Positions 7,722 through 15,872 of a stretch of 61,460 nt of DNA are shown piece after piece (within the stretch, counting starts at the first letter, position 1; each line of letters begins with the position of its first letter). Under the pieces are notes generated by a model. The model saw only the letters and a program-made list of their open reading frames with translations. It was not told the DNA's origin and did no database searches. The position numbers were made by a program, and so were the translations under genes. Where the stretch lies: assembly GCA_910588215.1 (NCBI GenBank), contig CAJUQJ010000022.1, positions 1 through 61,460 on the forward strand, given 5' to 3'. Source of the DNA: an uncultured Lachnospiraceae bacterium (lineage in GTDB: Bacteria > Bacillota > Clostridia > Lachnospirales > Lachnospiraceae).

Positions 7722-9089
7722 CTAGACTTCCAAAATATGCGCCTGAATATCAAGGGCATCCCTGGGAACATAGGTCGGCCACAATGCCATCACTTCCTGT
7801 ACATGGGCACGTCCGCCGAAGAAAGAAGCTCCTGGAGGTCCGTTTAACTGCAGCGGGCTGATCTCCGGAATGATCTTTGCGCATTCGGACTTATCCTCGC
7901 TGAACACGGCGATCCGCAGCACGCACTCGTTAAGGTTTTTCAGAGATTCCTCACTCATATCCGCCACATTTAAATGCAGACTGTTCACACCGATATAGCT
8001 GATATGCACATCATCCGCCTTCATGCCCCGTCTTGCCATCTTCTTCATGATCACATCCGCGCAGTACTGTGCTTTCTCATAGGCATCCGGCCAGGCAAAG
8101 CTTAACATGGACACTGTCTTCCATCCCTTATGATACCCCACGCACAGCTTCAGGTCATCCGGTCTCTCCTTGCCGCGAACATTGCCGATGCGTACTCTGT
8201 CGGGCCCCACCTGCGTGATCGTCGCCTGACTGATATCCACATTAACATCGGGTGTCATATAGTTTGCGGGATCCAATACTTCATAAAGGAACTGCTCCTT
8301 ACAGCTCTGCTCGCAGATCACACCGCCGCAGTCAGGCGCTTTCGTGATCTCAAAGGTATCCTCTGTGATCTCCGCGATCGGGAATCCCAGTTCATCCATT
8401 CTCGGTACGCTGCGCCAGTCATACATGTAATTGCCGCCTGCTCCCTGTCCGCCACACTCTAACAAATGGCCTGCCATAATGCCTCTGGCCAGGTTATCCC
8501 AATCATCTTCCGCCCAGCCGAATTCATGGGCAAAGGGTGCCAGAAACAGGGCAGAATCCGCCGCCCGCCCGGTAATCACCACGTCGGCGCCCTGACTTAA
8601 GCATTCCTTGATCTTTTCATGGCCGATATAGGCGTTGCAGTTATAGATCTTGTCAACGATCTCGTGAAAATCGCCGTCATAATCGAAATTCGGGAAAGTC
8701 CAACCTTCTTTCAAAAGCTGCGGAATCTTCTCCTTGATGGAGTCTCCTGTCACATAGCCGATCTTATAACCCTTCATCCCCGCAGACTCCGCCCACTGCC
8801 TGATGGCTTCCACACATCCCGTGATATTCATACCGCCGGCATTGGTCAGAATACGGATTTTCTTTTCCCAGGCTTCTTTGCCGCCGTCCTTCAAGATTCT
8901 CGTCACGAAATCCGGTGCAAATCCTTTGCTGGGATCCTTCAACTGTTGTTTGGCCATGATGGACATCGTGAGCTCCGCCAGATAATCACATGCCATATAC
9001 TGAATGTCCGCATGACGCAGCATATGGAGCGCAGCATCCGGGGAATCGCCCCAAAAGCCCTGGCCACCGCCAATCGCAATCTTCTTCAT
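7722..9089 (-). CDS. AtuA family protein (acyclic terpene utilisation, DUF1446)
   Basis: This 455-residue cytoplasmic protein carries the family start KKIAIGGGQGFWGDSPDAA, the LTNAGGMN motif near 85, ADVVITGRAADSALFLAP near 170-190, and the GGRAHVQE block near 430. AtuA is needed for acyclic terpene and citronellol growth in Pseudomonas, but its reaction is not known. In this operon it lies between a CocE-type hydrolase and a CoA-transferase, so it likely takes part in breaking down a branched or ester-linked acid. It lacks the C-terminal domain, which is the next gene. Confidence 0.9.
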   Translation of the reverse strand: MKKIAIGGGQGFWGDSPDAALHMLRHADIQYMACDYLAELTMSIMAKQQLKDPSKGFAPDFVTRILKDGGKEAWEKKIRILTNAGGMNITGCVEAIRQWAESAGMKGYKIGYVTGDSIKEKIPQLLKEGWTFPNFDYDGDFHEIVDKIYNCNAYIGHEKIKECLSQGADVVITGRAADSALFLAPFAHEFGWAEDDWDNLARGIMAGHLLECGGQGAGGNYMYDWRSVPRMDELGFPIAEITEDTFEITKAPDCGGVICEQSCKEQFLYEVLDPANYMTPDVNVDISQATITQVGPDRVRIGNVRGKERPDDLKLCVGYHKGWKTVSMLSFAWPDAYEKAQYCADVIMKKMARRGMKADDVHISYIGVNSLHLNVADMSEESLKNLNECVLRIAVFSEDKSECAKIIPEISPLQLNGPPGASFFGGRAHVQEVMALWPTYVPRDALDIQAHILEV

Positions 9090-9202
9090 CGCTTTTACCC
9101 TTCCTTTTCTAAGACTTATTTGTGTGACCGATCGACTCCCGGCCTCACAGTCACATTTATTCCCGCAAGCAGCAAAATCTTTGATTTACCATAACGCCGT
9201 TC

Positions 9203-10924
9203 TCACGGCAATACAGTCTCCTCCATTGCCGCCGTCAACGGCAGTTCCAGACAGCATTCCCCGCTGCCGGTACAGATCACCTGATGGGCGATCCTGCTCT
9301 TATCCTGATCCGACCAGATGCCCGCGTAATTACTATGGACAGCATACTGCGGAAAATCAGAGGACGAAATATCCAGCCGCAGACAACTTCCCGGCTGTAT
9401 TGTCCACACGATATCCCAGAAATCCACACTGACTTCCGTCTGCTCTCCGGGTATGTAACTTGCCCCCTCCGGCAGATCTGCCGCAATGGTGGTAATCCCA
9501 CTGCGGATGTTATATGTCCTGCCATCCGGAAAGACTTCACACAGCTTTGCCGAAAAAGCAGTGTCCTCCACATCAGTTTTCACTTGAAGGCGTACCTTGA
9601 TCTGCCCCGCGATCTCCAGCTTCTCTATAAGCGGACTGCTGACAAAACTTACCACATCAGGCCGGTAATCCGGTGCCGGCTGCAGCAACGTTCCCGCCTC
9701 CGTGATCGTCGTCAGCACACTCTCCGCCCCGTGGGAAGGACAGGGATTCTCCGGATCATAGATAAAAGCGATCTCCCCTGCCTTTCCCGGCTCCAAACTT
9801 AAACTCTTATCCTCCGCAAGATAATATTTCCTAATGTTCTCTGAGGGAAGCGGCCATGCCTTATGCTCCTGCCAGCGGTCTTCCCGCATCACGTAAGTGC
9901 GGATCCGCTTCTGCGGCATCTTCTTCTGTTTAAGGAGCAGATCAAACCATTCCAGGACCCGCTTCACATCCCCGTTTTCCAGATGTTCCTGCTGCCCCCA
10001 TTCGATGCAGTCTGCAGACATATGATTCCAACAGCCAATATCCAGCCAGCTGTGTTCCCTTGTCTCCTCGTTTAATGCGCTCCAGGTATTCATGGCACTG
10101 CCGAAGTGATGATCATACCAGGCCTCCACAATATAGATCGGCACCCTGGTCTTAGCCGGAATATCCATAAGCTGTTTCCACCACCCCTGCTGCCAGTAGG
10201 CATCACCGCGGTCTACCGCATGGATCCAGTCCTGATACCACGCAAGCCTGCCGCCCCACAGAGCCTCGTCTACTTTTGCATGAGGCTTAAATCTGCAGCT
10301 CTCCAGATAATCAGCATCCACCGGATGGCCTGCATTGGCCATGCTCCATCCGGTCAGCACATCGTGACGGAACAACCGTTTCTCATAGGCTGACTTAAAA
10401 CGATCGGTGCCATATACAGTCAACATCATGCCTTTGACCTTCTCCGGAACCGCATCCGCAATAGCCCAGCCTGTCAGGGCAAGATAACTTGCCCCGAAAT
10501 AGCCGATACTCTCCGCCCATTCCTGATCATTCAGCCAGCCAAGTGCTGCCAGTCCGTCCCGGCGCTCGTTCACATTCGGTTCCCACTCGCCTTCGCTCCT
10601 GCCCGTCCCCCGGCAGACCTGCAGAACATAGCCATAGCCACGCCTGGCCAGTTCTTCTCCGTATACTTTATAGATCTCCATCTGGGACGGATAACAGCTT
10701 CTCTGGATCAATACCGGAAAGGTGTCCTTCCCGACCGGCTTGTAGATCGTCGTGTGCAGCTTTACCCCATCCGGCATCGGCAGGAAGCACTCTTCCACCG
10801 TGTACGCACACGCTTCTCCCATGACCGGGCAGGCATCAAACTCTGCCCTGATTTCCAATGCTCCCAGGCGGATCCGCTCTTCCATCTCGGCCTGCATCCT
10901 GGCCGCCTTTTCCTGATCAGTCAT
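9203..10924 (-). CDS. CocE/NonD family (peptidase S15-like) hydrolase
   Basis: This 573-residue alpha/beta hydrolase has a complete triad: Ser146 in GYFGASY, Asp271 in EAWYDHHF and His301 in CWNHM. A C-terminal jelly-roll domain (about 410-570) is typical of X-Pro dipeptidyl-peptidase and cocaine-esterase relatives. It has no signal peptide, so it is cytoplasmic. It is the first gene of the operon with atuA and the CoA-transferase, and likely cleaves an ester or amide to release the acid used downstream. AGGAGGAG precedes the ATG. Expression is probably repressed by the divergent LacI-type protein. Confidence 0.92.
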   Translation of the reverse strand: MTDQEKAARMQAEMEERIRLGALEIRAEFDACPVMGEACAYTVEECFLPMPDGVKLHTTIYKPVGKDTFPVLIQRSCYPSQMEIYKVYGEELARRGYGYVLQVCRGTGRSEGEWEPNVNERRDGLAALGWLNDQEWAESIGYFGASYLALTGWAIADAVPEKVKGMMLTVYGTDRFKSAYEKRLFRHDVLTGWSMANAGHPVDADYLESCRFKPHAKVDEALWGGRLAWYQDWIHAVDRGDAYWQQGWWKQLMDIPAKTRVPIYIVEAWYDHHFGSAMNTWSALNEETREHSWLDIGCWNHMSADCIEWGQQEHLENGDVKRVLEWFDLLLKQKKMPQKRIRTYVMREDRWQEHKAWPLPSENIRKYYLAEDKSLSLEPGKAGEIAFIYDPENPCPSHGAESVLTTITEAGTLLQPAPDYRPDVVSFVSSPLIEKLEIAGQIKVRLQVKTDVEDTAFSAKLCEVFPDGRTYNIRSGITTIAADLPEGASYIPGEQTEVSVDFWDIVWTIQPGSCLRLDISSSDFPQYAVHSNYAGIWSDQDKSRIAHQVICTGSGECCLELPLTAAMEETVLP

Positions 10925-11057
10925 ACTCTCCTCCTAACCTTTTTCTTCCTGTCTATCTATGATCAACAACATTAACTATCATATTTTCTACAGTTTACAA
11001 CAGTCAATTCTCCGCGCATCACCTGCGTAGAAAGCTTCTTTGCTTTCAAATTGGGAA

Positions 11058-11116
11058 TCAGTCCGAGCGTACCCACACCCCAATCGCTCTCATTCTTCTC
11101 CAATCTTTTTCTTCAT
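11058..11116 (-). other. Two overlapping leader micro-ORFs before the hydrolase
   Basis: AGGAGG is followed by an 8-codon frame (11090-11116, MKKKIGEE). Its TGA overlaps, as ATGA, the start of an 11-codon frame (11058-11093, MRAIGVWVRSD) that has GGAGAA upstream. They lie between the promoter and the hydrolase gene. They could be attenuating leader peptides or the remains of a decayed gene. Confidence 0.4.
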
Positions 11117-11142
11117 TTTACATCCTCCTGTAAGTTTGTTTT

Positions 11143-11158
11143 AGTACCACGTTGTACT
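11143..11158. promoter_or_regulatory. LacI-type operator 1
   Basis: AGTACCACGTTGTACT is a 16-bp palindrome with one mismatched pair and the central CG typical of LacI/PurR sites. It lies just downstream of the hydrolase -10 element, where bound repressor would block initiation. Confidence 0.75.
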
Positions 11159-11167
11159 TATGTTGAA

Positions 11168-11195
11168 ATTATACTCCGTTTTGTCTATTTGTCAA
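11168..11195 (-). promoter_or_regulatory. Sigma-A promoter of the hydrolase operon
   Basis: The minus strand has TTGACA and TATAAT, both consensus, separated by 16 bases. Operators 1 and 2 sit on either side of it. Confidence 0.8.
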
Positions 11196-11197
11196 TA

Positions 11198-11209
11198 TAC
11201 AACGTTGTA
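11198..11209. promoter_or_regulatory. LacI-type operator 2
   Basis: TACAACGTTGTA is a perfect 12-bp palindrome immediately upstream of the hydrolase -35 element. It shares its core with operators 1 and 3. Confidence 0.78.
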
Positions 11210-11264
11210 CTTTATTCATATTTATATTTTATAGACAAAAAATCTATTTTGATATTGTATACTT

Positions 11265-11280
11265 TATACAACATCGTATA
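11265..11280. promoter_or_regulatory. LacI-type operator 3 (weaker)
   Basis: TATACAACATCGTATA has two mismatched pairs but keeps the TACAA...GTA arms. It lies between the other operators and the regulator gene, so it may serve autoregulation or looping. Confidence 0.55.
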
Positions 11281-11386
11281 TCTGTTATGTCTCTTCTTTA
11301 CAGACATATCTATTTCTCATAAGTTTGTGCATAAGCTTGCATTTCTTATGTATCTCGTTTATTGTATAGTTAATGCCTTTGGAGAC

Positions 11387-11464
11387 TTTGCGAAACTGCT
11401 GCACTGTTCGCAAACGACCGTCCTAGGGCGGAGGGCCAAGACTGTAAACACTTCGGAATGGAGG
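11387..11464 (+). repeat. RBS-bearing palindromic repeat before the LacI gene
   Basis: The element has a TTTGCGAA...TTCGCAAA hairpin, an AGGGCGGA block and a CTTCGGAATGGAGG end. This is the same order of parts as the element before spoIIAA. Its GGAGG end is the ribosome binding site of the regulator gene. Confidence 0.7.
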
Positions 11465-11469
11465 AAACT

Positions 11470-12486
11470 ATGACTACCATCAAGGATATCGCTGCCAGAT
11501 TGGAACTTTCTCCCAGTACCGTCTCCATCGTTTTGAAGGGAAACGGAGACAGGCGCAAGATTAAGAAAGAAACACAGCAGCGAATCATGAACGCCGCCAA
11601 AGAAATGGGGTATAAACCGAATATCCAGGCCAAAATACTGCGGGGAAGCCTTTCCGCAATGGCAAATATCTCCCTCTACTGGGTATCCGATAACCGGATC
11701 CATCTGCTCTCCCGGTTCCTGAAAGGACTGCAGATCGCTATCATGGAAAACAACTACCAGTTCCAGCTTTCCATCGTTCCCTATGAAAACAATCATCTGC
11801 AGGATGCGCTGACGCAGGAATCCGTACTTACCACCAACGCGATCATCATCTGCAATCCTTCGGAAGCCGATATGGAATATCTGGAAGCCAATGATTTTCA
11901 TATTCCGATCGTTCTGTATAACAGATACTCTTCAAAATATGCAACCGTGAACATGGATGACAAGACGATCGGCCTTCTGCCAGCCAACATATTCGCCGCT
12001 CATGGCAAAAAACATCCGGCCCTCTTAAAGTCTCCCGCCACTTTTTCCGGGATGAATATCAGAACAAATGTCTTCGAGTTCCAGGTCAGTGAATCCGCCA
12101 TGGAACGGCCCGTCTCCGTTACGGTGGAAGACTCCATGCAAGGCGGCTATCTCGGAGCCCTCACACTGTGCGACTTAAACCCTCTGCCGGACTGCCTCTT
12201 CTGCACCTCCGACAGCATTGCACTGGGCGCACTGAAGGCTTTCTATGAGAAGAAGATCCGCATTCCTGAACAGATTGAAATCATCAGCGTGGGCAGCGGA
12301 AGACCCGAACAGGAAGAATACTGTATCCCTTCTCTCTCCGTGATCAGCCTGCCCTTCGAGGATATGGCTGAAGAATGCCTGAAAATACTGTCGGACTCTC
12401 TTACCAACTTTAAATATACCCCTACCAGCATTACCTTTCCGACGCCGTACGTGGCAAGGCAGAGCTGTCCCGCGCTGATACAGTAA
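11470..12486 (+). CDS. LacI family transcriptional regulator
   Basis: This 338-residue protein has the LacI N-terminal DNA-binding domain (TTIKDIAARLELSPSTVSIV), a hinge helix near 45-60, and a periplasmic-binding-protein-like sensor domain (about 65-330) with the late motif PDCLFCTSDSIALGAL. The start at 11470 is fixed by the repeat-borne GGAGG at 11459-11463. It is divergent from the hydrolase/atuA/CoA-transferase operon and surrounded by matching operators, so it very likely represses that operon and itself. The inducer is unknown. Confidence 0.93.
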   Translation: MTTIKDIAARLELSPSTVSIVLKGNGDRRKIKKETQQRIMNAAKEMGYKPNIQAKILRGSLSAMANISLYWVSDNRIHLLSRFLKGLQIAIMENNYQFQLSIVPYENNHLQDALTQESVLTTNAIIICNPSEADMEYLEANDFHIPIVLYNRYSSKYATVNMDDKTIGLLPANIFAAHGKKHPALLKSPATFSGMNIRTNVFEFQVSESAMERPVSVTVEDSMQGGYLGALTLCDLNPLPDCLFCTSDSIALGALKAFYEKKIRIPEQIEIISVGSGRPEQEEYCIPSLSVISLPFEDMAEECLKILSDSLTNFKYTPTSITFPTPYVARQSCPALIQ

Positions 12487-12619
12487 GCAAATTTGCTTCA
12501 CAAAATCTCCAAAATGAACAAAACACGTTTGCACGATTCTCTTCGCGAACCCGAATAAGCAGGGAATTTCCCATCAAAAGAACACCCTGCTATCTATTGT
12601 AAAATAAGGAGTAAATCAG

Positions 12620-13024
12620 ATGAAGATCACCATCATAGACGGACAGGGCGGCCGTATCGGCCGCACCGTCATCGAACAACTTAAGAAAAAACATGAAACA
12701 CTGGAACTGTATGCCATCGGCACCAACAGCGCCGCCACCGCTGCCATGCTCAAAGCGGGTGCAGACTATGGGGCCACCGGCGACAATGCGGTGATCATCA
12801 ACGCCGCTGACTCTGATATCATCGTTGGACCTATCGGAATCGTGTTCGCCAATGCACTCTTAGGCGAGATCACCCCTGCCATCGCCACCGCGGTCAGCGC
12901 CAGCCGTGCTTTCAAGATCCTGATCCCGGTCAGCCGCTGCAACCACTATATCGCAGGTCTTGGCGAAGCCCCTATGGGAGACTATATCCGCAACGCGGTA
13001 GAGAAAGTGGAGTCACTTCTCTAA
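12620..13024 (+). CDS. DUF3842 family protein
   Basis: This 134-residue protein belongs to the uncharacterised DUF3842 family common in Clostridia. It opens with a Rossmann-like glycine motif, IIDGQGGRIGRTVIEQL, and has an alternating alpha/beta pattern consistent with binding a nucleotide or dinucleotide. A conserved SRCNHYIAGLGE stretch lies near residue 110. AAGGAG precedes the ATG. It stands alone between the LacI gene and a convergent phosphoesterase. No function is known. Confidence 0.88.
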   Translation: MKITIIDGQGGRIGRTVIEQLKKKHETLELYAIGTNSAATAAMLKAGADYGATGDNAVIINAADSDIIVGPIGIVFANALLGEITPAIATAVSASRAFKILIPVSRCNHYIAGLGEAPMGDYIRNAVEKVESLL

Positions 13025-13071
13025 AGACACTATACTGTCATCGTCTGAAGGCAATGTCATTCACTAACGGC

Positions 13072-13100
13072 GCAGTTCCTGTCTCATGCAGGGGAACTGC
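13072..13100. terminator. Shared hairpin between convergent genes
   Basis: GCAGTTCC pairs with GGAACTGC across a 13-base loop. It overlaps the last codons of the phosphoesterase and lies just after DUF3842, so it may end both transcripts. There is no T run on either side, so the call is moderate. Confidence 0.45.
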
Positions 13101-13716
13101 CTGTCCCGTCTTCCTGCGAAGGCGGATACTCTACGATACAATACTCAAATCCGTTGACAATGGTCGTCTTGCCGAAATTATCATGCCGCTTGAATTTCCT
13201 ACTGTAATTGGCATGTACATGTCCATGAAAGAAGAACTTGGGTTCATACTTCTCCAACAGCGTCCGGAAGACCTTAAAGCCCCGATGGGGCAGATCCTCC
13301 AGATCGTTGACCTGATAAGCCGGCGCATGAGCCACAAGAATATCAAACCCCCTGTGTCTCCACAATTTATAGCGCAGCTTGCGCACTCGTTTGCGCATTC
13401 TTCTCTCCGAATACTGGTTACTGGCTCCCGGAATATATTCCATAGAGCCTCCCAGCCCGAGGATCCGGATCCCTTCATATACAAAGACATCGTCTTCAAT
13501 ACAGATGCATCCCTCCGGAGGCGTTTTCTCGTATCTGTCATCGTGATTACCCCTAACATACAACAGCGGCACGTTGCAGAGCGTCACGAAGAAGGACAGA
13601 TAGTTCGGCGACAGATCTCCGCAGGATATGATCAAGTCGATATCTTTCAATTTATCCGGCTCATAGAAATCGTACAGATATTTTGATTTTTGATCGGCAA
13701 GTACCAGGATTTTCAT
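13084..13716 (-). CDS. Calcineurin-like metallophosphoesterase
   Basis: This 210-residue protein has the two-metal phosphoesterase motifs: an N-terminal LADQ (usually DxH), SCGDLSP near 31, RGNHDDRY near 55, VAHAP near 130 and FHGHVHANY near 165. The first motif reads D-Q rather than D-x-H, so one metal ligand may differ. Its ATG overlaps the stop of the upstream BMP-like gene as ATGA, which implies translational coupling and a shared function. Substrate could be a cyclic nucleotide or another phosphodiester. Confidence 0.88.
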   Translation of the reverse strand: MKILVLADQKSKYLYDFYEPDKLKDIDLIISCGDLSPNYLSFFVTLCNVPLLYVRGNHDDRYEKTPPEGCICIEDDVFVYEGIRILGLGGSMEYIPGASNQYSERRMRKRVRKLRYKLWRHRGFDILVAHAPAYQVNDLEDLPHRGFKVFRTLLEKYEPKFFFHGHVHANYSRKFKRHDNFGKTTIVNGFEYCIVEYPPSQEDGTGSSPA

Positions 13717-15692
13717 GCGGTTCCTCCGTTCTCTACCGGTACGTCTTTCCGTACAACGGCGCTTTTCTCCGTGTCGGATTCATCAACTCTGATTCCCTGG
13801 AACTCTACCAATGCTCTGGCTTCCTCTGTCAGTTCGTCCAGATCGGGAATCTGTCCTACCACATTCTCGGCCAACCAGTCCATGGTAATGATCTCATCCG
13901 GCTGCAGGCTCCTTCCTTTCTCACACTGCTCTACACCGCCCTGTGCATAGATCGGACCGTCAAACGGATGGAAAGCCCCCGCCCGGATAGAATTCTTCAA
14001 GAACTCAATCAACCTGTTGGTACCATGTGGCATAGATTTTGAGCAGATCACGTCGATCACATCCGCAGACATACCCCACCAGTAGTTGACTGCCTTCTTT
14101 CCTTTCTGTGTGTCTGCCTCCGTGCTGCCTCCGCTGTAAAGATTTCTGACGATCTGCTCATAGAACTTGCCCCAGTGCCAGATCGGGGTAGCCAGATTCT
14201 CCAGCATGCCATCTTCCTTTTTCAGATAAATGCCGTACTGCCTTGAGGCATTCCCCGGCGTGATCATATCATTATCGGAAATGAAAAAGATTCCCTCTTG
14301 ATTCAGCTTCTCTCTCGCATCCGTTCCTTTGACCTTCGTCCACTCCAAATGTACCTTCACAAAAGGATTGATCATCTTGGCACCCAATGCGAATGCATTG
14401 ATATTGGCCATCTCTCCGTAGATCGGATAATCCGCCACATAGCCAAGCCTGTCTGTCCTGGACAGGGCTGCCGCGATCGCACCTAACAGGAACTTGGATT
14501 CATACATCCGCGCATAGTATGTGCAGATCGAAGAATACGACATCATGATGGAACAGTTATAGATCCTTACTTTCGGATGCTGGATCGCGGAACGGACACT
14601 CTGATTCACCATCTGTGTCGCCGTAGTGAAGATCAGTTCACAGCCTGCAGTGACCGCCAGTTCGATTGCCGCTTCCACCTCGGCTTCCGTATCAGCCTCA
14701 TCGAAGGCCATCGTCTTGATCCGGCCCTCGAATGCCTGCTCCAGATAATGTCTGCCAAGTTCATGGGCATAGGCCCAGCTGGAAGTCTCTATGGTCTTTG
14801 TATAGATAAACGCCACCTTCAGGGAATCCGGGATCCCCGCCGAGATCAACTTGTTGAAAAGGGTCGCCTTCGTTTGTTCCGGGTTCTGAACAAGTTCTAC
14901 CTGACTACCCTGGTCGGCCAGCGTGATCTCCGTCCACATCTTCTGGAGCGCCTTTACGATTTCATTCTCCGTCTGCCCCTTCACCTTATCATAGCCGTAG
15001 ATCTCCACATAGATCAGGAACGCATCGGAGACATTGATATCCAGATTCTCCCCGTGTTCCTTGATAAATGCCCTCTCGAAATTATAACAGGCCGAATGCA
15101 GATTCATCCTGTCGTCATCGGACCACACTTCATCCTCTTTCTTCCCCATGAGCTTCAAGAGCTTCTTATAGCTGCCCTCCCTGGTAAAGCAGACATCATA
15201 ACTGCGCGACACCTCATAGAAATCCAGAAATTCAAAGTACAGGCGGTTTTCCTTATCGTCCGTCTTCTTAGGGACCAAACGGGTGACCACGGCCGCGATA
15301 CTGTACGTCTTAAGGTATTTCATGACGCTGACCCGCTTGTTGCCCTCCTGCACATAGAATTGATTCATGAATTCAAAAGCTACGATCGGATCGCTGATCC
15401 CATCCTCGATCTGGTGCTTGTAAACTGCTGCCCATTTCATACCAAATTCCGACTCCTCCGGAAGCAGCGGCATGAAATTGTCCGCAAATGCATTCGACCG
15501 TCCGACCGTCTTCGTCCCTACGATCTTAGATAACGGAATATCCATGATCCCTATATTTTCCATCCCTGCTATCTCCGTATAGGACATGATCTCATCCAGT
15601 ACCGGGAGATAAGGATATTCGCCTCTCGTAAGCGCCGCCCGATAGCTGCGCCGTCCCTGTCTTAACGCTGATGTATACTCACTTGCTGCCAT
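13713..15692 (-). CDS. Cytoplasmic BMP/PnrA-like receptor with ParB-like N-terminal domain
   Basis: This 659-residue protein has two parts. Residues about 45-135 resemble a ParB/sulfiredoxin-like fold (IPLSKIVGTKTVGRSN, then FYVQEGNKRVSVMKYL, comparable to the DG.HR motif). Residues about 290-630 match the basic membrane protein/PnrA ligand-binding fold (KVAFIYTKTIETSSWAYAHE, IAAALSRTDRLGYVADYPI, then GTNRLIEFLKNSIRAG). BMP proteins are normally secreted lipoproteins that bind nucleosides for ABC import. This one has no signal peptide or lipobox, so it should be an intracellular sensor. It is coupled to the phosphoesterase gene. Confidence 0.82.
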   Translation of the reverse strand: MAASEYTSALRQGRRSYRAALTRGEYPYLPVLDEIMSYTEIAGMENIGIMDIPLSKIVGTKTVGRSNAFADNFMPLLPEESEFGMKWAAVYKHQIEDGISDPIVAFEFMNQFYVQEGNKRVSVMKYLKTYSIAAVVTRLVPKKTDDKENRLYFEFLDFYEVSRSYDVCFTREGSYKKLLKLMGKKEDEVWSDDDRMNLHSACYNFERAFIKEHGENLDINVSDAFLIYVEIYGYDKVKGQTENEIVKALQKMWTEITLADQGSQVELVQNPEQTKATLFNKLISAGIPDSLKVAFIYTKTIETSSWAYAHELGRHYLEQAFEGRIKTMAFDEADTEAEVEAAIELAVTAGCELIFTTATQMVNQSVRSAIQHPKVRIYNCSIMMSYSSICTYYARMYESKFLLGAIAAALSRTDRLGYVADYPIYGEMANINAFALGAKMINPFVKVHLEWTKVKGTDAREKLNQEGIFFISDNDMITPGNASRQYGIYLKKEDGMLENLATPIWHWGKFYEQIVRNLYSGGSTEADTQKGKKAVNYWWGMSADVIDVICSKSMPHGTNRLIEFLKNSIRAGAFHPFDGPIYAQGGVEQCEKGRSLQPDEIITMDWLAENVVGQIPDLDELTEEARALVEFQGIRVDESDTEKSAVVRKDVPVENGGTA

Positions 15693-15872
15693 GACAGTAT
15701 CCTCCTTAATAATTAATCCAATTTCTCAGTAACTTATAATCATGCACCACCTGCCGTCCGGCGGTCCGTAAACGTAACTTATAGTAAACGACATAACAAA
15801 TTTCTGCTTCCGGTTCCTGCCAGAACCATATGCGGGAGCTTTTGCAGGACCGAAAACGAAGTTATAGTGTTG
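15693..15872. other. Palindrome-rich gap before the BMP-like gene
   Basis: The 180 bp carry repeated CTTATAGT/GTTATAGT motifs and a GGTTC-ctgcca-GAACC hairpin. I see no gene. The BMP-like promoter must lie here if it is not co-transcribed with the HD-GYP gene. Confidence 0.4.

Larger units (their letters stand above)
10925..11469. other. Divergent regulatory region between hydrolase operon and LacI gene
   Basis: This 545-bp AT-rich region holds the hydrolase promoter, three operator palindromes, two overlapping tiny reading frames in the hydrolase leader, and an RBS-type repeat before the regulator. No protein-length gene is supported; the 140-codon plus-strand frame across it has an odd hydrophobic composition and no ribosome site. 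Confidence 0.7.

Noticed and set aside
11051..11473. 140-codon plus-strand frame upstream of the LacI gene
   Set aside because: It spans AT-rich promoter and operator sequence, has no Shine-Dalgarno, and runs into the regulator start in another frame.
14577..15533. 318-codon plus-strand frame
   Set aside because: Antisense to the BMP-like gene; composition typical of a shadow frame.
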